From Terebella lapidaria (Eukaryota; Annelida; Polychaeta; Terebellida; Terebellidae), in contig OX424564.1 of NCBI GenBank assembly GCA_949152475.1, forward strand, positions 32,052,165 to 32,116,164: a stretch of 64,000 bases of DNA. Direction: 5' to 3'. The notes beneath the pieces were generated by a model. It saw nothing but the letters and a program-made list of their open reading frames with translations. It did not search any database and was not told the DNA's origin. Shown here in pieces: positions 12,401 to 22,854 of the stretch. Positions within the stretch are counted from its first letter, which is position 1; each line of letters begins with the position of its first letter. Made by a program: the position numbers and the translations under genes.

Positions 12401-14690
12401 CCAACGACAAGGTGAAGAGAGTTGTCCGCCCTGCGACTGTGTGACAGAGCTTGCAGCCCTTTCTGTCCCTGCAGCATCCAGCATGTTTTAGTTGGCTCTC
12501 TCTTTCTCTCTCGCCTCCACTGAGCTTTAAGAGGATATAAGGCTTAATTACGTATATTCGCCCTCTACAAGTACTCAACGCCACATCGCATGCATGAAAT
12601 CTCATATGATTCATATTTATGCGTCAGTATTGAAGGTACATTCAGGCGCTTGTCAAAATTATGGTAAGTTGTGTGCATCACTAGAGTACATGTGTATTAC
12701 TTTGCACTCTACTTTGCTTTAATTAACGAACAGTTCTTAACGAATACTTGAGTGGACCTCACCCATGTTTTAAGCGGCAACCACTCGGGCAAGTTTAAGT
12801 TTCCAGTGTCTGCCCCTCTCCCCACATCCCGCTATCGGGGAGGTGATTGAAGAACGCGGTTCACGATGGGGCGGTAATCTACATTGATCGGGGATCAGGA
12901 CATCAGGATCATCCAACACAAGCTGTGTCGTTCACAGGCAATACTTAGTCCTTTCCCCGCACCGCCATCCGACCAGCATTGATATACCATCCCCTCCCCC
13001 CCTCCTTTCTTCCCCCCTGAACCCACCCCCCGCTTGTCTCCAGGCATGGTCATACCCCCCAGATTATGTTTCCCACCATCCTACCCCCACTAACCACCCT
13101 GATCCACCCCATGTTTTGTCTTTCCCACATCCAGCTTGTCCATAGATGCAGTGTTTGTGGTCTAGCATGCACTTTGCTCCCTAGCCTCGAGGAAGTTCGT
13201 CATCTGATGATATCCTGAGGGTACAGTGGTGCCCCCCACTGGCAAAATCTGTAACTACAACACTCAAATATATCGCCTCTAGGTTAAAAAGCACTCTGTC
13301 TAGTAGGAAAAGTTCTGCAGATGACATTTAGTAGCAGTCCGTTTAGTCGATCACAGTCTAGGTTAAAGAATCATCATTGAACCCCATGTAAAGGCATGGA
13401 AAAGCAGTAAGCACCAGGTTTTCCCGTCCTTCGGGTTTTTTTCCACCGCTCCCAGAGAAATGCACCGCGTGTGACCAGTCACTGCGTAGTAGCGGTTAAC
13501 CTGATTTCCTTCGTGCAAAATTATCGGAGCATTCATAAAATACCCCCACCGTTTGTGGATCTGATTCCAGCTTTTGCCCCTTCAAGTCGTCCGAACTTTT
13601 TGCCGATGATCTGGGGTTGACTTTTCTCCCGTTTAGACGTTCTCCCATTTGTTTTCATCGTCCATGCTGAGTTCTTTGTTGACAGTGTTAATGTTTGTGT
13701 CCACAACTAGTGCATTAAATAGCGAGCTAATTGTTTAACCCCCCATGTTTTGATAAACACTAATGGGCAATACCGTGAAATGGATATTGTTCCCACTAAG
13801 AGTTTACATTGGGAGCATCGAGTACGCCATTTTTTCCGTCAAAATCACAGCATCTTGCATCTAATGTGTTAAAAGTTCATTTACGTTTACCAAATTCAAA
13901 ACAAGTACCCCCCACGCACTGTTAATGGTAATCGATTACAAATACAGATAAATCGGTGGATATTAATACCTCAAACATGGACACTCCATGACATAGCTTG
14001 TATTTGTTTTCCACTTCAAACTGATGGGAAAACATTGATAAATATTTGTGTTTAATGCGGTTTACGTCCTGAAATTGACACAACTGCTAAAATCGCTGAT
14101 GGTGATCTGGATTCATTCACGTTCTCACCCTCATACAGTCGCTCGTAAACAAGAAAAATTTACTTTGTGTACAGTAGTATATAGTATACTATATAGCACT
14201 GAATAAGCAGTAATTGATACTATATCCCCCCTCTTCTTTGCAGTTCCAAACCCCCAGAAAAATGTTCTCATCTTGATTTTGAAGTCGTCCAGAGAGGGAT
14301 CCAACATTTTCTCACAGTTTTCCCCCTGGCCGTTGATTATTGACACCTCCCTAACCCCTGACCTCAGGTTAGGCGGTGGCAGCCCCTCGGTCCCTCTGGG
14401 GCCAGCGCCTGCCACTGTTGACACTGCCGAGGTCTGCAAACTATCAGAGGCAGTTGGAACCAATGGCAAAAAATGTTGGATAGATCTGGGCGATGTTACA
14501 ACATGTGTCCAGTTGAATTTATACAAGGGCCGGATTGGAGATGAGGGGATGGGGGGGGGGGGGAAGGTTGTGGCTTGGCATGAGGTTGGGGGTAAAGAAA
14601 GCAATACTAGTATCCTGAAGTCCTGGATTGACTCAACAGGGTTCAGGATCTTGTCCAGTTAAATTTTCTTTGGAATGAGTTACACGGGAT

Positions 14691-14725
14691 GGGGTGGTGG
14701 GGGGAGGGTGGTGGTGGTGGGGGGG
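14691..14725 (+). other. G-quadruplex-prone tract
   Basis: A G-rich run on the + strand made of GGGG, GGGGGG, GGG and GGGGGGG blocks separated by T, A or TGG. It meets the usual four-tract G3+ criterion for an intramolecular quadruplex. A second pure G run of about 12 lies 130 bp upstream, near 14549-14562. Confidence 0.6.
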
Positions 14726-15886
14726 ATGTATTAAAGTTCTGTGCAAAGGTCACTCTCAGATGAGGTCAACAGGGAGGAATGATTTGTCCATAATCTGGAA
14801 ATCTGGACATTCGCAGTTTCCCGAAAAGTCACAAGGGAGCATCTCCGGATGCAATCTGGGAGTGATTATGGTGAAGGTAACCCGATCTTTTTGTAATGTT
14901 TGAAATGGGTCCAGTTACCTTTGTGTCTGCGTGTCGATGTCGAAGGTGTTTAAAACATGGTGGAAGAAACATCCGAGGGGCAAAGGAAGATCCACCGATT
15001 CACCCCAAAATATACCTAGAGGGCCCCTAGTATCCATGGTTACCGTCATGTCCTGTCAAACGTTACATGTCAAGGGTGGAATTGTCAAGTTCCTGTCAGT
15101 TTTGTCAGGTTTTGCTGTTTGTTCAAAGTCTTGAAGGTCAAACTACAGCAGTAGAGGTCAAAGTTATGTCGTGTCGGTATTCGAGCCAAGTTTCCAAATC
15201 AACATGTTCTTCGGGTGCGTGTAGCAATGCATGGGAACTTTTCCTTGTACATTGCCTAGTTTTTGGTCTCCCTTTGGGATTGGAATGTGTCAAGATATGA
15301 CACCTGTTTGACACATATATCACATGTGTTTGGAAGATGTTATGATTTTGTGTTTCTTGGGCATGTGTCGAAACCATCAGGTTTTCAACATTCTTGACAT
15401 GTATCATGGATTTTGTAACATACATTGTGTAAAACTATAAATTTCGCATTTTTCTCGGAGCATAGGTGATTATCATCAATAATATGATTTCTAGTAGTTA
15501 TAAAACTGACAAATATTATTATTGATTTTCATGATAAGTTGATAATAATGCTTAGCTTCACATGGTATAGATATACCTTACAAATCCTAGAATGCAGTCT
15601 TTCCACACAAAAAAATTGAAAGGGTATCAACCTGTCTGCAAAAACAAGAAAAATAATCTGTAGCTAATTTGTACGCGCCATGGGGATTCCACTGAAAAGG
15701 TTAATTAAACAGGCGGAGAATCCTGCCCGCTGATGACAGCTTCACAAGTTACTTTCGGTACCAAGTTGCGCAAAGTGATTAATAATTTTTGCGTCTGGGC
15801 GGAGAGGTGAATCCAGGTCGAAATTTCAGAAATCGGTGTGATTTCTTTGCTCGATTCCCACAGAAATTTTCTATTGGTTTTAGCAG

Positions 15887-15889
<3 letters not shown>

Positions 15890-15930
<41 letters not shown>
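15890..15930 (+). repeat. Poly-T tract at the head of the satellite element
   Basis: About 41 consecutive T after AGCAGAA, mirrored in the second copy at 62312-62347, where the run is interrupted by one C. On the minus strand it is a poly-A following the element body, so an alternative reading is that the element is a minus-strand retroposed sequence with a poly-A tail. No SINE promoter or LINE domain supports that. Confidence 0.85.
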
Positions 15931-16050
15931 CTTCTTCCGCCACTTTTGGTTTCCGGACGATAACTTTAGATTGCCTTGACGGATCCTTGTCAAATTTTCA
16001 CCACAAGTCAGAAATGATATGTGGAAGAACCCTATTCTTTTTGAGCCGGA

Positions 16051-16640
16051 TCCGAGGTCCGTGAGGTCCGTGAGGATGAAATCAAGGCTAATTTTGAGAC
16101 TTGGTTTCCGGACGATAACTGGAAAAATATTTATGCAATAGTTGCAGAACTCTGCATGGAGGTTCATATGCCACCAGGGAAGAACCCTATTGATTTTGGG
16201 ATCGATCCGTCAAACGACCTTTGACCTAGAGGTCAAAATAATTTTTTGCTGATTCATCCTTGAGGCTTCCTGCATATCTCAGAAACCGTGCATCGTAGAG
16301 CGAAACGGACGTTATTTTCGAACTCGTCGCCCTAGACAAACATCTCTAGGGTGTACTTTTTTTTTTGATCCGGCTCCGAGGTCCGTGAGGTCCGTGAGGA
16401 TGAAATCGAGGAACTTGGTTTCCGGACGATAACTCAAAAAATATTCAGGCAAAAGTTGCAGAATTTTGCACGGAGGTTTATATATCACCAGGGAAGAACC
16501 CTATTGATTTTGGGATCGATACCTCAAACGACCTTTGACCTAGAGGTCGAAATAATTTTTTGCTGAGTCATCCTTGAGGCATCCTGCATATCTCGGAAAC
16601 GGTGCGTCGTAGAGCGAAACGGACGTGGTATTATGGATGA
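16051..16640 (+). repeat. Two diverged 324-bp head units
   Basis: The motif GAGGTCCGTGAGG recurs 324 bp apart (from 16051 and 16375). Each unit runs through TTGGTTTCCGGACGATAAC, GAAGAACCCTATTGATTTTGG and GACCTTTGACCTAGAGG to CTCGGAAACGGTGCGTCGTAG. The second unit carries a small deletion after GAAATCGAGG relative to the equivalent unit at 62821. The 3' part of each unit resembles the 147-bp monomer, so the satellite probably arose by amplification of that part. Confidence 0.8.
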
Positions 16641-17715
16641 ACTTTGACCTTGACCCAAATTTTTTTTGCCGAGTCGGCATTTTTCGTTTTCGTCGATATC
16701 TCGGAAACGGTGCGTCATAGAGCGAAACGGACGTTATTTTCGGACTCGTCGCACTAGACAAACATGTCTAAGGGGTATTATGGATGAACTTTGACCTTGA
16801 CCCGAAATTTTTTTGCTGAGTCGGCATTTTTCGTTTTCGTCGATATCTCGGAAACGGTGCGTCGTAGAGCGAAACGGACGTTATTTTCGGACTCGTCGCA
16901 CTAGACAAACATGTCTAAGGGGTATTATGAATGAACTTTGACCTTGACCCGAAATTTTTTTGCCGAGTCGACATTTTTCGTTTTCGTCGATATCTCGGAA
17001 ACGGTGCGTCGTAGAGCGAAACGGACGTTATATTCGGACTCGTCGCACTAGACAAACATGTCTAAGGGGTATTATGGATGAACTTTGACCTTGACCCGAA
17101 ATTTTTTTCCCGAGTCGACATTTTTCGTTTTCGTCGATATCTCGGAAACGGTGCGTCGTAGAGCGAAACGGACGTTATTTTCGGACTCGTCGCACTAGAC
17201 AAACATGTCTATGGGGAATTATTGATGAACTTTGACCTTGACCCGAAATTTTTTTGCGGAGTCGGCATTTTTCGTTTTCGTCGATATCTCGGAAACGGTG
17301 CGTCGTAGAGCGAAACGGACGTTATTTTCGGACTCGTCGCACTAGACAAACATGTCTATGGGGAATTATTGATGAACTTTGACCTTGACCCGAAATTTTT
17401 TTGCCGAGTCGCCATTTTTCGTTTTCGTCGATATCTCGGAAACGGTGCGTCGTAGAGCGAAACGGACGTTATTTTCGGACTCATCACCCTAGACAAACAT
17501 GTCTAAGGGGTATTATGGATTAACTTTGACCTTGACCCGAAATTTTTTTGCCGAGTCGGCAGTTTTTGTTTTCGTCGATATCTCGGAAACGGTGCGTCGT
17601 AGAGCGAAACGGATGGTATTATCGGACTCGTCGCCCTAGACAAACATGTCTAGCGGGTATTATGGATGAACTTTGACCTTGACCCGAAATTTGTCGACAT
17701 TTTTCATTTTCGTCG
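16626..17715 (+). repeat. Tandem array of 147-bp units, array A
   Basis: About seven and a half head-to-tail units. The GGTATTATGGATGAAC landmark steps by exactly 147 bp through 16776, 16923, 17070, 17217, 17364, 17511 and 17658. Each unit has TTTGACCTTGACC, a palindromic GCCGAGTCGGC, TTTTTCGTTTTCGTCGATAT, CTCGGAAACGGTGCGTCGTA and a hairpin TAGACA-AACA-TGTCTA. Units differ by only a few bases. The period is divisible by three but every frame is interrupted, so I do not regard it as coding. The last unit is broken after CGATATCTAATATT. Confidence 0.93.
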
Positions 17716-17785
17716 ATATCTAATATTATAAATTATTCATCACACCGAAATGCCTCCAAGGCATCTTTAGGCCTTGACGTCTAGT

Positions 17786-20085
17786 TTTTCTTGTGTCAAT
17801 AAAAAATTCATGAACTTTTTGGATGCGGATCAGTGGCATTCATGTCTGGAAATTGTCGCGACACAAGAAAATAATTCACATTTTGACCCCCACCTGTCAT
17901 GAAAATAGGCAAAAAATGTTTGAAAATAGATATCAGTTGCAACTTCATGACAAAAAGCTTGGATCTACAGTATATATTTCCAATCCCAGCATGCGATGTT
18001 TGTGGTTCATTTTCGATGTTGTGAAATTACAATTGAACTGTTTCAAGGTGCGCAACTTACAAGCAGTTTTGACATAAGCTCGATGTTTTTATGCCAGTTT
18101 ATCGCTGTGGCATGGATGCTAATATGTTACGGAGCATCGAAAAGATTAATGGTGTAATGTGCCGTTTCGCAAATTTGCTCCTGGATTGCCTGCCATTCCT
18201 CGAAAAAGAAAGGCACAAGTTTCTTGCTTGTCAAATTGTATCAGATGCGAGTTCTTCAGATGAATTATCGCCAGCGAAGTGGGAATCATTTTTCCCGACA
18301 GTAATTGTCATAAAATTTTGACAGCTCACCAGATATTTCTTCCATGTGCCAAGCGATAACCAACATTTATAATGAGCTTGTAAAAACAGGTTTCTTAAAA
18401 AAATTACATCACCTCAAATCACGGATCATTCGAGACCAAAATTATTCAGGTTAACTGGAACTGTCAGAAATTCTCATTGCAAACATGGCACATCTTTCGC
18501 AATCTGTCGAAATACATGGGATACATCGTCAAAGAAAGTTTTTCTCGTGGTAACAATTGTTTTAAAAACGCAGATAGAAACACATGGATTCCTGTGATGA
18601 GTGACGTTAATTAGGTATTCTTGTAACGATGGATTTAATGACAGGGACACATGCCTGAGATTGGCAGGTCTATTTACAGCCGCGCAGGGGGTAATTTGGT
18701 TTTTTTGATCGAAAAATCACACCTTGTTAGTGTGTTATCCATCAGTAATCTATCATGAGAGAGTTGGTCGTTTGAAACAATAGGTAAACACATGAAATTA
18801 TTGTGTGCTAAATTTGTCAAAATTTTTGATTTGTCAAAATAACAGTATTTATAGTGCTTAATTATAATATATAAAATTTCATGAATATGTATTGACTGTC
18901 ATGAATATGTATTACATGTTGACCATCATATTCCCGTGTCCATGGAAATTTATTACATCTGCTTGTTACCCCAAGAAGACTACCTGGGCAATATTATAGG
19001 CATGTTGCACACAAATTCATCAGTCATAATCAGACTCTGTAGCCAAGCTCGCAAAAATTCAGAACACGATGAATCAGTACATGGTTTTCTGCATGTGGGG
19101 CATATGTTTTTAGCATCGGTACCACCGTATAAATCCATACCACCCAAAGAAATATGCTTGTGATATGAAGTGATACCCTTGTTTACTAAATGACATTTCC
19201 AAGTTTCTTCGATACGATATTGGAGGGGAACAACTTGAAAAACCGCCAAATCACCTATATTCCCAAGCGATATCATGCACCCAGGTCATTTGCTTGTTTC
19301 TTTTAGGTGGTAAACGCATATCAGCAATGGAAAAATTGTTGCAAATATCGGAAACGGAAACTTGTCCAAGCATGGACCTGATATCTCAAAATCTTCCTAT
19401 TTTTAATACACGAAATCCAGGTCATACCCGGTTATCGTGTTTTCCCGGTGCGGGCTGCGATTCTACACGGCAGAAAACAAATGTATACTCGCGCGGTACC
19501 ACCCTGTTTAGCTCTCCCCGACTCGATGTTTGTGGTTGTTGCTCGGTGGTATCATGCCGCCTAATAGCATTAAAAGATAGCCTTTGTACACGTAGCACTG
19601 GTATTTCCATAGATATCAATGATATCCGTCATATCAGTGAATTTCTGTGGTGCTATCATGTATCTATAGGTTTGTACTCCATATGTGTTTCTGTTTTAAA
19701 GTCAAGCACTGAGCTCATGCCTGAACTGTAGCAATGTAATGCCAGTGCTGCCACCTGCAGTGATTTCACACAGTTGCAAACTGTTACCCTCACATCCAAC
19801 CTGATGCGGGTGGGGATACTCTGTTTTTGCTGGCAAGATCTGCCAAAAAAAATTCATGTATTTAATACCGAGATGCCTGGTACATACCAAATTCATCGCA
19901 AATTTTATTATTATTATTGTATTATTGTTTAAACAATAACAATATTCCATGATAATACTTTTGAGATTGTATTTTAGCATTTTCATGCTGTTGCTCTCAT
20001 TGAATCTTCATAAATTCTATAAAACCAATATGCAATAATTGACATATCATAAATGATGACAATGTTGAATCTTCATGTTTCTCAG
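17786..20085. other. Non-coding stretch before the first visible SOWAH exon
   Basis: AT-rich sequence with no supportable exon until the acceptor at 20085. A 145-codon frame at 19294-19731 and several frames of 75-98 codons have no recognisable motif, and no splice context was established. A short duplication of CATGAATATGTATT occurs at about 18880 and 18900. The acceptor region of the next exon reads CTTCATGTTTCTCAG. Confidence 0.6.
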
Positions 20086-20178
20086 ACGGCGCTGCACTGG
20101 GCGGCTAAGCACGGCAATCCGCACATCGTCAAGCTGCTGTGTGGGTCGAAGGAAGGCACCGAGGTCAACAGTAGATCG
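20086..20178 (+). CDS. sowah: SOWAH ankyrin-repeat protein, internal exon (ankyrin repeat 1)
   Basis: This 93-bp exon lies between the acceptor TTTCTCAG and the donor TCG|GTGAGT. It encodes 31 residues beginning TALHWAAKHGNPHIVKLL, a textbook ankyrin helix pair (T-x-L-H-x-A-A-x-x-G), and ending EVNSRS. In SOWAH proteins (sosondowah homologues, formerly ANKRD57-type) the sequence TALHWAAKHG is a signature, preceded by a conserved segment containing a Trp and followed by GYTPLHLA. Here the preceding residues must come from an upstream exon that I could not locate. Both borders fall between codons (phase 0). The next exon, 31.9 kb away, continues the repeat in frame. Molecular function of the family is poorly defined; the ankyrin stack is a protein-interaction surface. 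As far as I know vertebrate SOWAH genes are often single-exon, so this fragmentation is notable. Confidence 0.9.
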
Positions 20179-20544
20179 GTGAGTCACGGATACAACAGTT
20201 AGCGGGTGTTGTTTTACTAGTGGGAGTACCTGGCATCATCAGACTGTCCATGAAAGTATAGGAGAAAAAACAAGAATTTTGACATATTATAATGACGACT
20301 GTAACATAAGTGGATTAATTCCTCCAAAATTCAAATTTGGTTGTTTTAAATAGCAGATCCCGGATTATCAATGAAATTTTACCCCGCACCCTATGTTTGT
20401 CAACATTCAGTTTCCTAAAGTAGTTCATTTTGATCCAAATACAGTGCAATCATAACATTTGCATAAAAAAATTTGACGAAGATACATTCAAATCATGATT
20501 GGAATTGACACTTTGACAGGTATCTGGATTTCCGACCCGCCCTT

Positions 20545-20549
20545 TACAT
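20545..20549. other. Target-site duplication, copy 1 (left)
   Basis: TACAT immediately before the CAGTCTGG terminus, repeated as TACAT at 27089-27093 directly after the CCAGACTG terminus. It is 5 bp with no extension: the next bases outward (T on the left, G on the right) differ. Confidence 0.85.
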
Positions 20550-20638
20550 CAGTCTGGTACATTGCGAATTTGAGTAAAAAAAAACTCACGTAAGGACGTG
20601 GGAATATTTTTACGCTAGATATATATCTGTCGGATTAG
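20550..20638 (+). repeat. Left terminal inverted repeat, copy 1
   Basis: About 89 bp pairing with 27001-27088 with roughly ten differences. It contains an A-rich spacer of nine A, a near-palindrome CTCACGT-AAGG-ACGTGGG (20585-20602) and the perfectly conserved GAATATTTTTACGCTAGATA. The palindrome inside the TIR is a likely transposase-binding or folding determinant (inference). Confidence 0.88.
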
Positions 20639-22830
20639 CATCAAGTTTTTTGTCCATTGAGAAAATCCTCACGCTGCTACGTCAATTCTTGGTACTTTGA
20701 TGAGTTTTCGGTGATGTTCACAGCAGCATTTCAAACTGTTCCAGTACATCAAGATCTTCCAAGTTTCGTTTGTGGATAGATTGAAACACGATGAAGACGA
20801 CTAAGTGCATTTGCTTGTGTCGTAGGGTTATATGTCATGTCGTAGGGGCGCCGAACATGATGCCCGTCTTGGTATAATTGACTGTGTAATTCAGTGGATA
20901 TTCGCCAGGTGGCAGGTCAATCAGGTTCAAACATGTGCGTGGCAATTATCGCACGTAAAGCCGTGGGGTTTGTATGGGTGACAATGGCTTATTTGACAAT
21001 GGCATTATGATCAGCTCACTAAATGTGGGGCCAGACCTGATTTATGGCAGCAACCTCCCGATTTCACGAGAAGTCGTACAAACTTGCTTGGGATTTATCT
21101 AGAGTCAACCCCCAGCAAGTTCGCGTAAGGCTATTTTTTTTTTCATTTCCACATTGATGCCCGTCAGAAAAATCCTAACTCGAACATTTTGTCACTAGTT
21201 CAGGTAAGAAGATTCTACATAAAATTTGCCAACATGTGCCGGCCTGGAAACAGGGGGAAAGTTGGCATCTTGATCAAATGAATTATTCTCAGGCACTCTG
21301 AAGAAATCTGTTCAATAGAATCGGGTATACTGTAGGATACTATCATGTACTATAGGTTTATCTCAACAAAACGACGCGCTATGTCGTAAAATGCGGACTG
21401 TGAGAATCAACACGTGACATCCTGACATCGGGCATGGACACATATACTGATATATACCGTTTGTCAAAAGTATGCATGCAACTATTTTCACTCAATTCTT
21501 AGTGTGTATTTGCATAAAAGGTACAACAATGCAGCAGTCATGATAGTGATGGAATGCAGGTGTAAATCGTGTTTTGGAAATATTGAACGCAGTTTGATGA
21601 TTTGATGTTAACGTGTAGATCTACATGATGTAATAATTTTCTTTGGTAATATTACATGTCAAATCAACACTAATCAACTCCCAGAATACACCCACTGCTG
21701 TTTTTCATTATAGAATTTGATTACCTAACCACTAAGTTACAATTGTATCATGTGTATATATATGATTATCCAGTTTATAACCTACCATTAAGTTTCTGTG
21801 TGAGATAAGACTAGTACAAGTGTATAGCTTACACACACACACTCTCATCGATTTAACTTTCATAGACATGATCGAATCAATTTAGAAATGATCAGCGTTT
21901 ACTAGTACACTATTTTTTCCCCCTGACATGGATAAGTGACAAAACGCTGTGGTGATGCTTTTCCTGACGAGCAACAGTGAGGCAAAAAAGAGAAAGTTGT
22001 GAGTGTGAAAGTTAAGAAGGGTTATGATAAACTGATGGCGCTTTTGCTGGAAATTCAACCACGACGCGCTACCTCCCTGGATCATCTCAGACTTTTGCCG
22101 AAATGTGTGTACGTGAACAATCCATGGCTGAATGGGCTGCAATGGTTTAGTGACTGTGCGAGTCGATGGTGGGGGTGGAGTTGATGGGGGTGGAGGAGGG
22201 GGGGGGGGGGGGAATGTGTGGGCGGGTAGCAGAATAGCTGGTTATAAGCGTGCGTTTGATTCTGTGTACTGACGAGGGGGCGGTAAGTAAAAGGGAGAGA
22301 AGACCAGAGGGGACGCCGCTCGTCCGTCCGTCCATCCATCCGTGCATGTATCACTGCAGCCAAAAATACATAGGAGAGATCTCTCATGTTTTTCTGTTGT
22401 TGCAGATGAATATAATGTATGTTTGTACATTTGTAGGATGCACGTGATTTGGCCGTGATTTGGCCGACGAGAAGCCGGCTAGTGGCGTGTGCATTGTATG
22501 TTTTCTGGCCAACTTCAAGGTCTGCAGTTCTCTCTCGGATTCCCGTAAGAGAAATTTCGCGACAGAGCCAACGCCGGGAAGACAAGACAACAGCCCATTC
22601 AGTTTTCAGACACGCAAGGAACCTGGAGAATTGATCCAGTGGAGAAAGGTTTTCAGATGATGTTCATGGTATGCGAAATGGAGTCGTTACCGTGACGCCA
22701 ACCGAGCTTCCCTCATTTACCATGACAGATCCATTATCATGCTGGGTCAAAAAGTTTATAGGCTCTGACCAGAGACAACACCCAATACACAAGGCCATTT
22801 GGTACAAATACACAGTACGCGTTGAACCAG

Positions 22831-22854
22831 AAACCCATAAGCTCTTATGGGTTT
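22831..22854. other. Perfect 11-bp hairpin inside the 6.5-kb element
   Basis: AAACCCATAAG, two bases CT, then CTTATGGGTTT. The stem core AAACCCAT is shared with the hairpin at 24969-24997 in the same element. The same hairpin occurs at 41695-41718 in copy 2. No T run follows on either strand, so it is not a simple terminator. Confidence 0.8.

Larger units (their letters stand above)
2527..15874. other. Non-coding stretch upstream of the satellite element (probable 5' intron or flank of SOWAH)
   Basis: I find no supportable exon in these 13.3 kb on either strand. In particular I do not find the winged-helix-like N-terminal domain of SOWAH proteins, nor the exon that should precede TALHWAAKHG. 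The stretch alternates AT-rich DNA with moderately GC-rich islands of unique-looking sequence (about 3100-4560, 5150-6330, 8580-9330, 12780-13660, 14270-14600). It also has C- or T-rich strand-asymmetric tracts (6765-6930, 12985-13035) and G runs. Whether it is SOWAH intron or intergenic depends on where the first exons lie, which the window does not show. Confidence 0.6.
15875..17785 (+). mobile_element. Satellite-bearing interspersed element, copy A
   Basis: This element shares its start (TGGTTTTAGCAGAATTTT, then a long T run) and order of parts with the copy at 62299. The parts are: poly-T; a unique head beginning CTTCTTCCGCCACTTTTGG; two diverged 324-bp units; then an array of 147-bp units. 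It ends in a truncated unit followed by a short AT-rich tail, a hairpin (ATGCCT-CCA-AGGCAT, 17750-17764) and CTAG-T at 17781-17785. A 3' hairpin followed by CTRR-T is the Helitron terminus signature, and tandem arrays are typical of non-autonomous Helentron-like elements of invertebrates. No Rep/helicase coding is present, and the 5' end starts with TGG rather than TC, so the class is tentative. The 3' border is inferred from one copy only. Confidence 0.6.

Noticed and set aside
16524..17700. Repeated peptide in the 147-bp array (period divisible by three)
   Set aside because: Frames are interrupted in most units and variation among units is not biased to third positions as far as I can see. 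A satellite is the simpler reading.
18980..19276. Minus-strand frame with a CPTCRKPC-like cysteine cluster
   Set aside because: Resembles a zinc-ribbon fragment superficially, but has only one knuckle, no second metal-binding pair at usual spacing, and no neighbouring coding context.
19294..19731. 145-codon + strand frame just upstream of the first SOWAH exon
   Set aside because: Tested as the missing upstream SOWAH exon. It does not contain the expected segment before TALHW and does not end at a phase-0 donor that would join 20086.
20865..20940. tRNA-like A and B boxes (TTCAGTGG ... GGTTCAAAC) inside the 6.5-kb element
   Set aside because: No acceptor-stem pairing and no clover-leaf could be built. 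At best a remote tRNA-derived SINE trace.
22082..22585. 167-codon minus-strand frame, repeated at 40946-41449
   Set aside because: Repeated only because the whole transposon is duplicated. It passes through a microsatellite and a G run; Pro/His/Thr-rich low complexity, no transposase signature.
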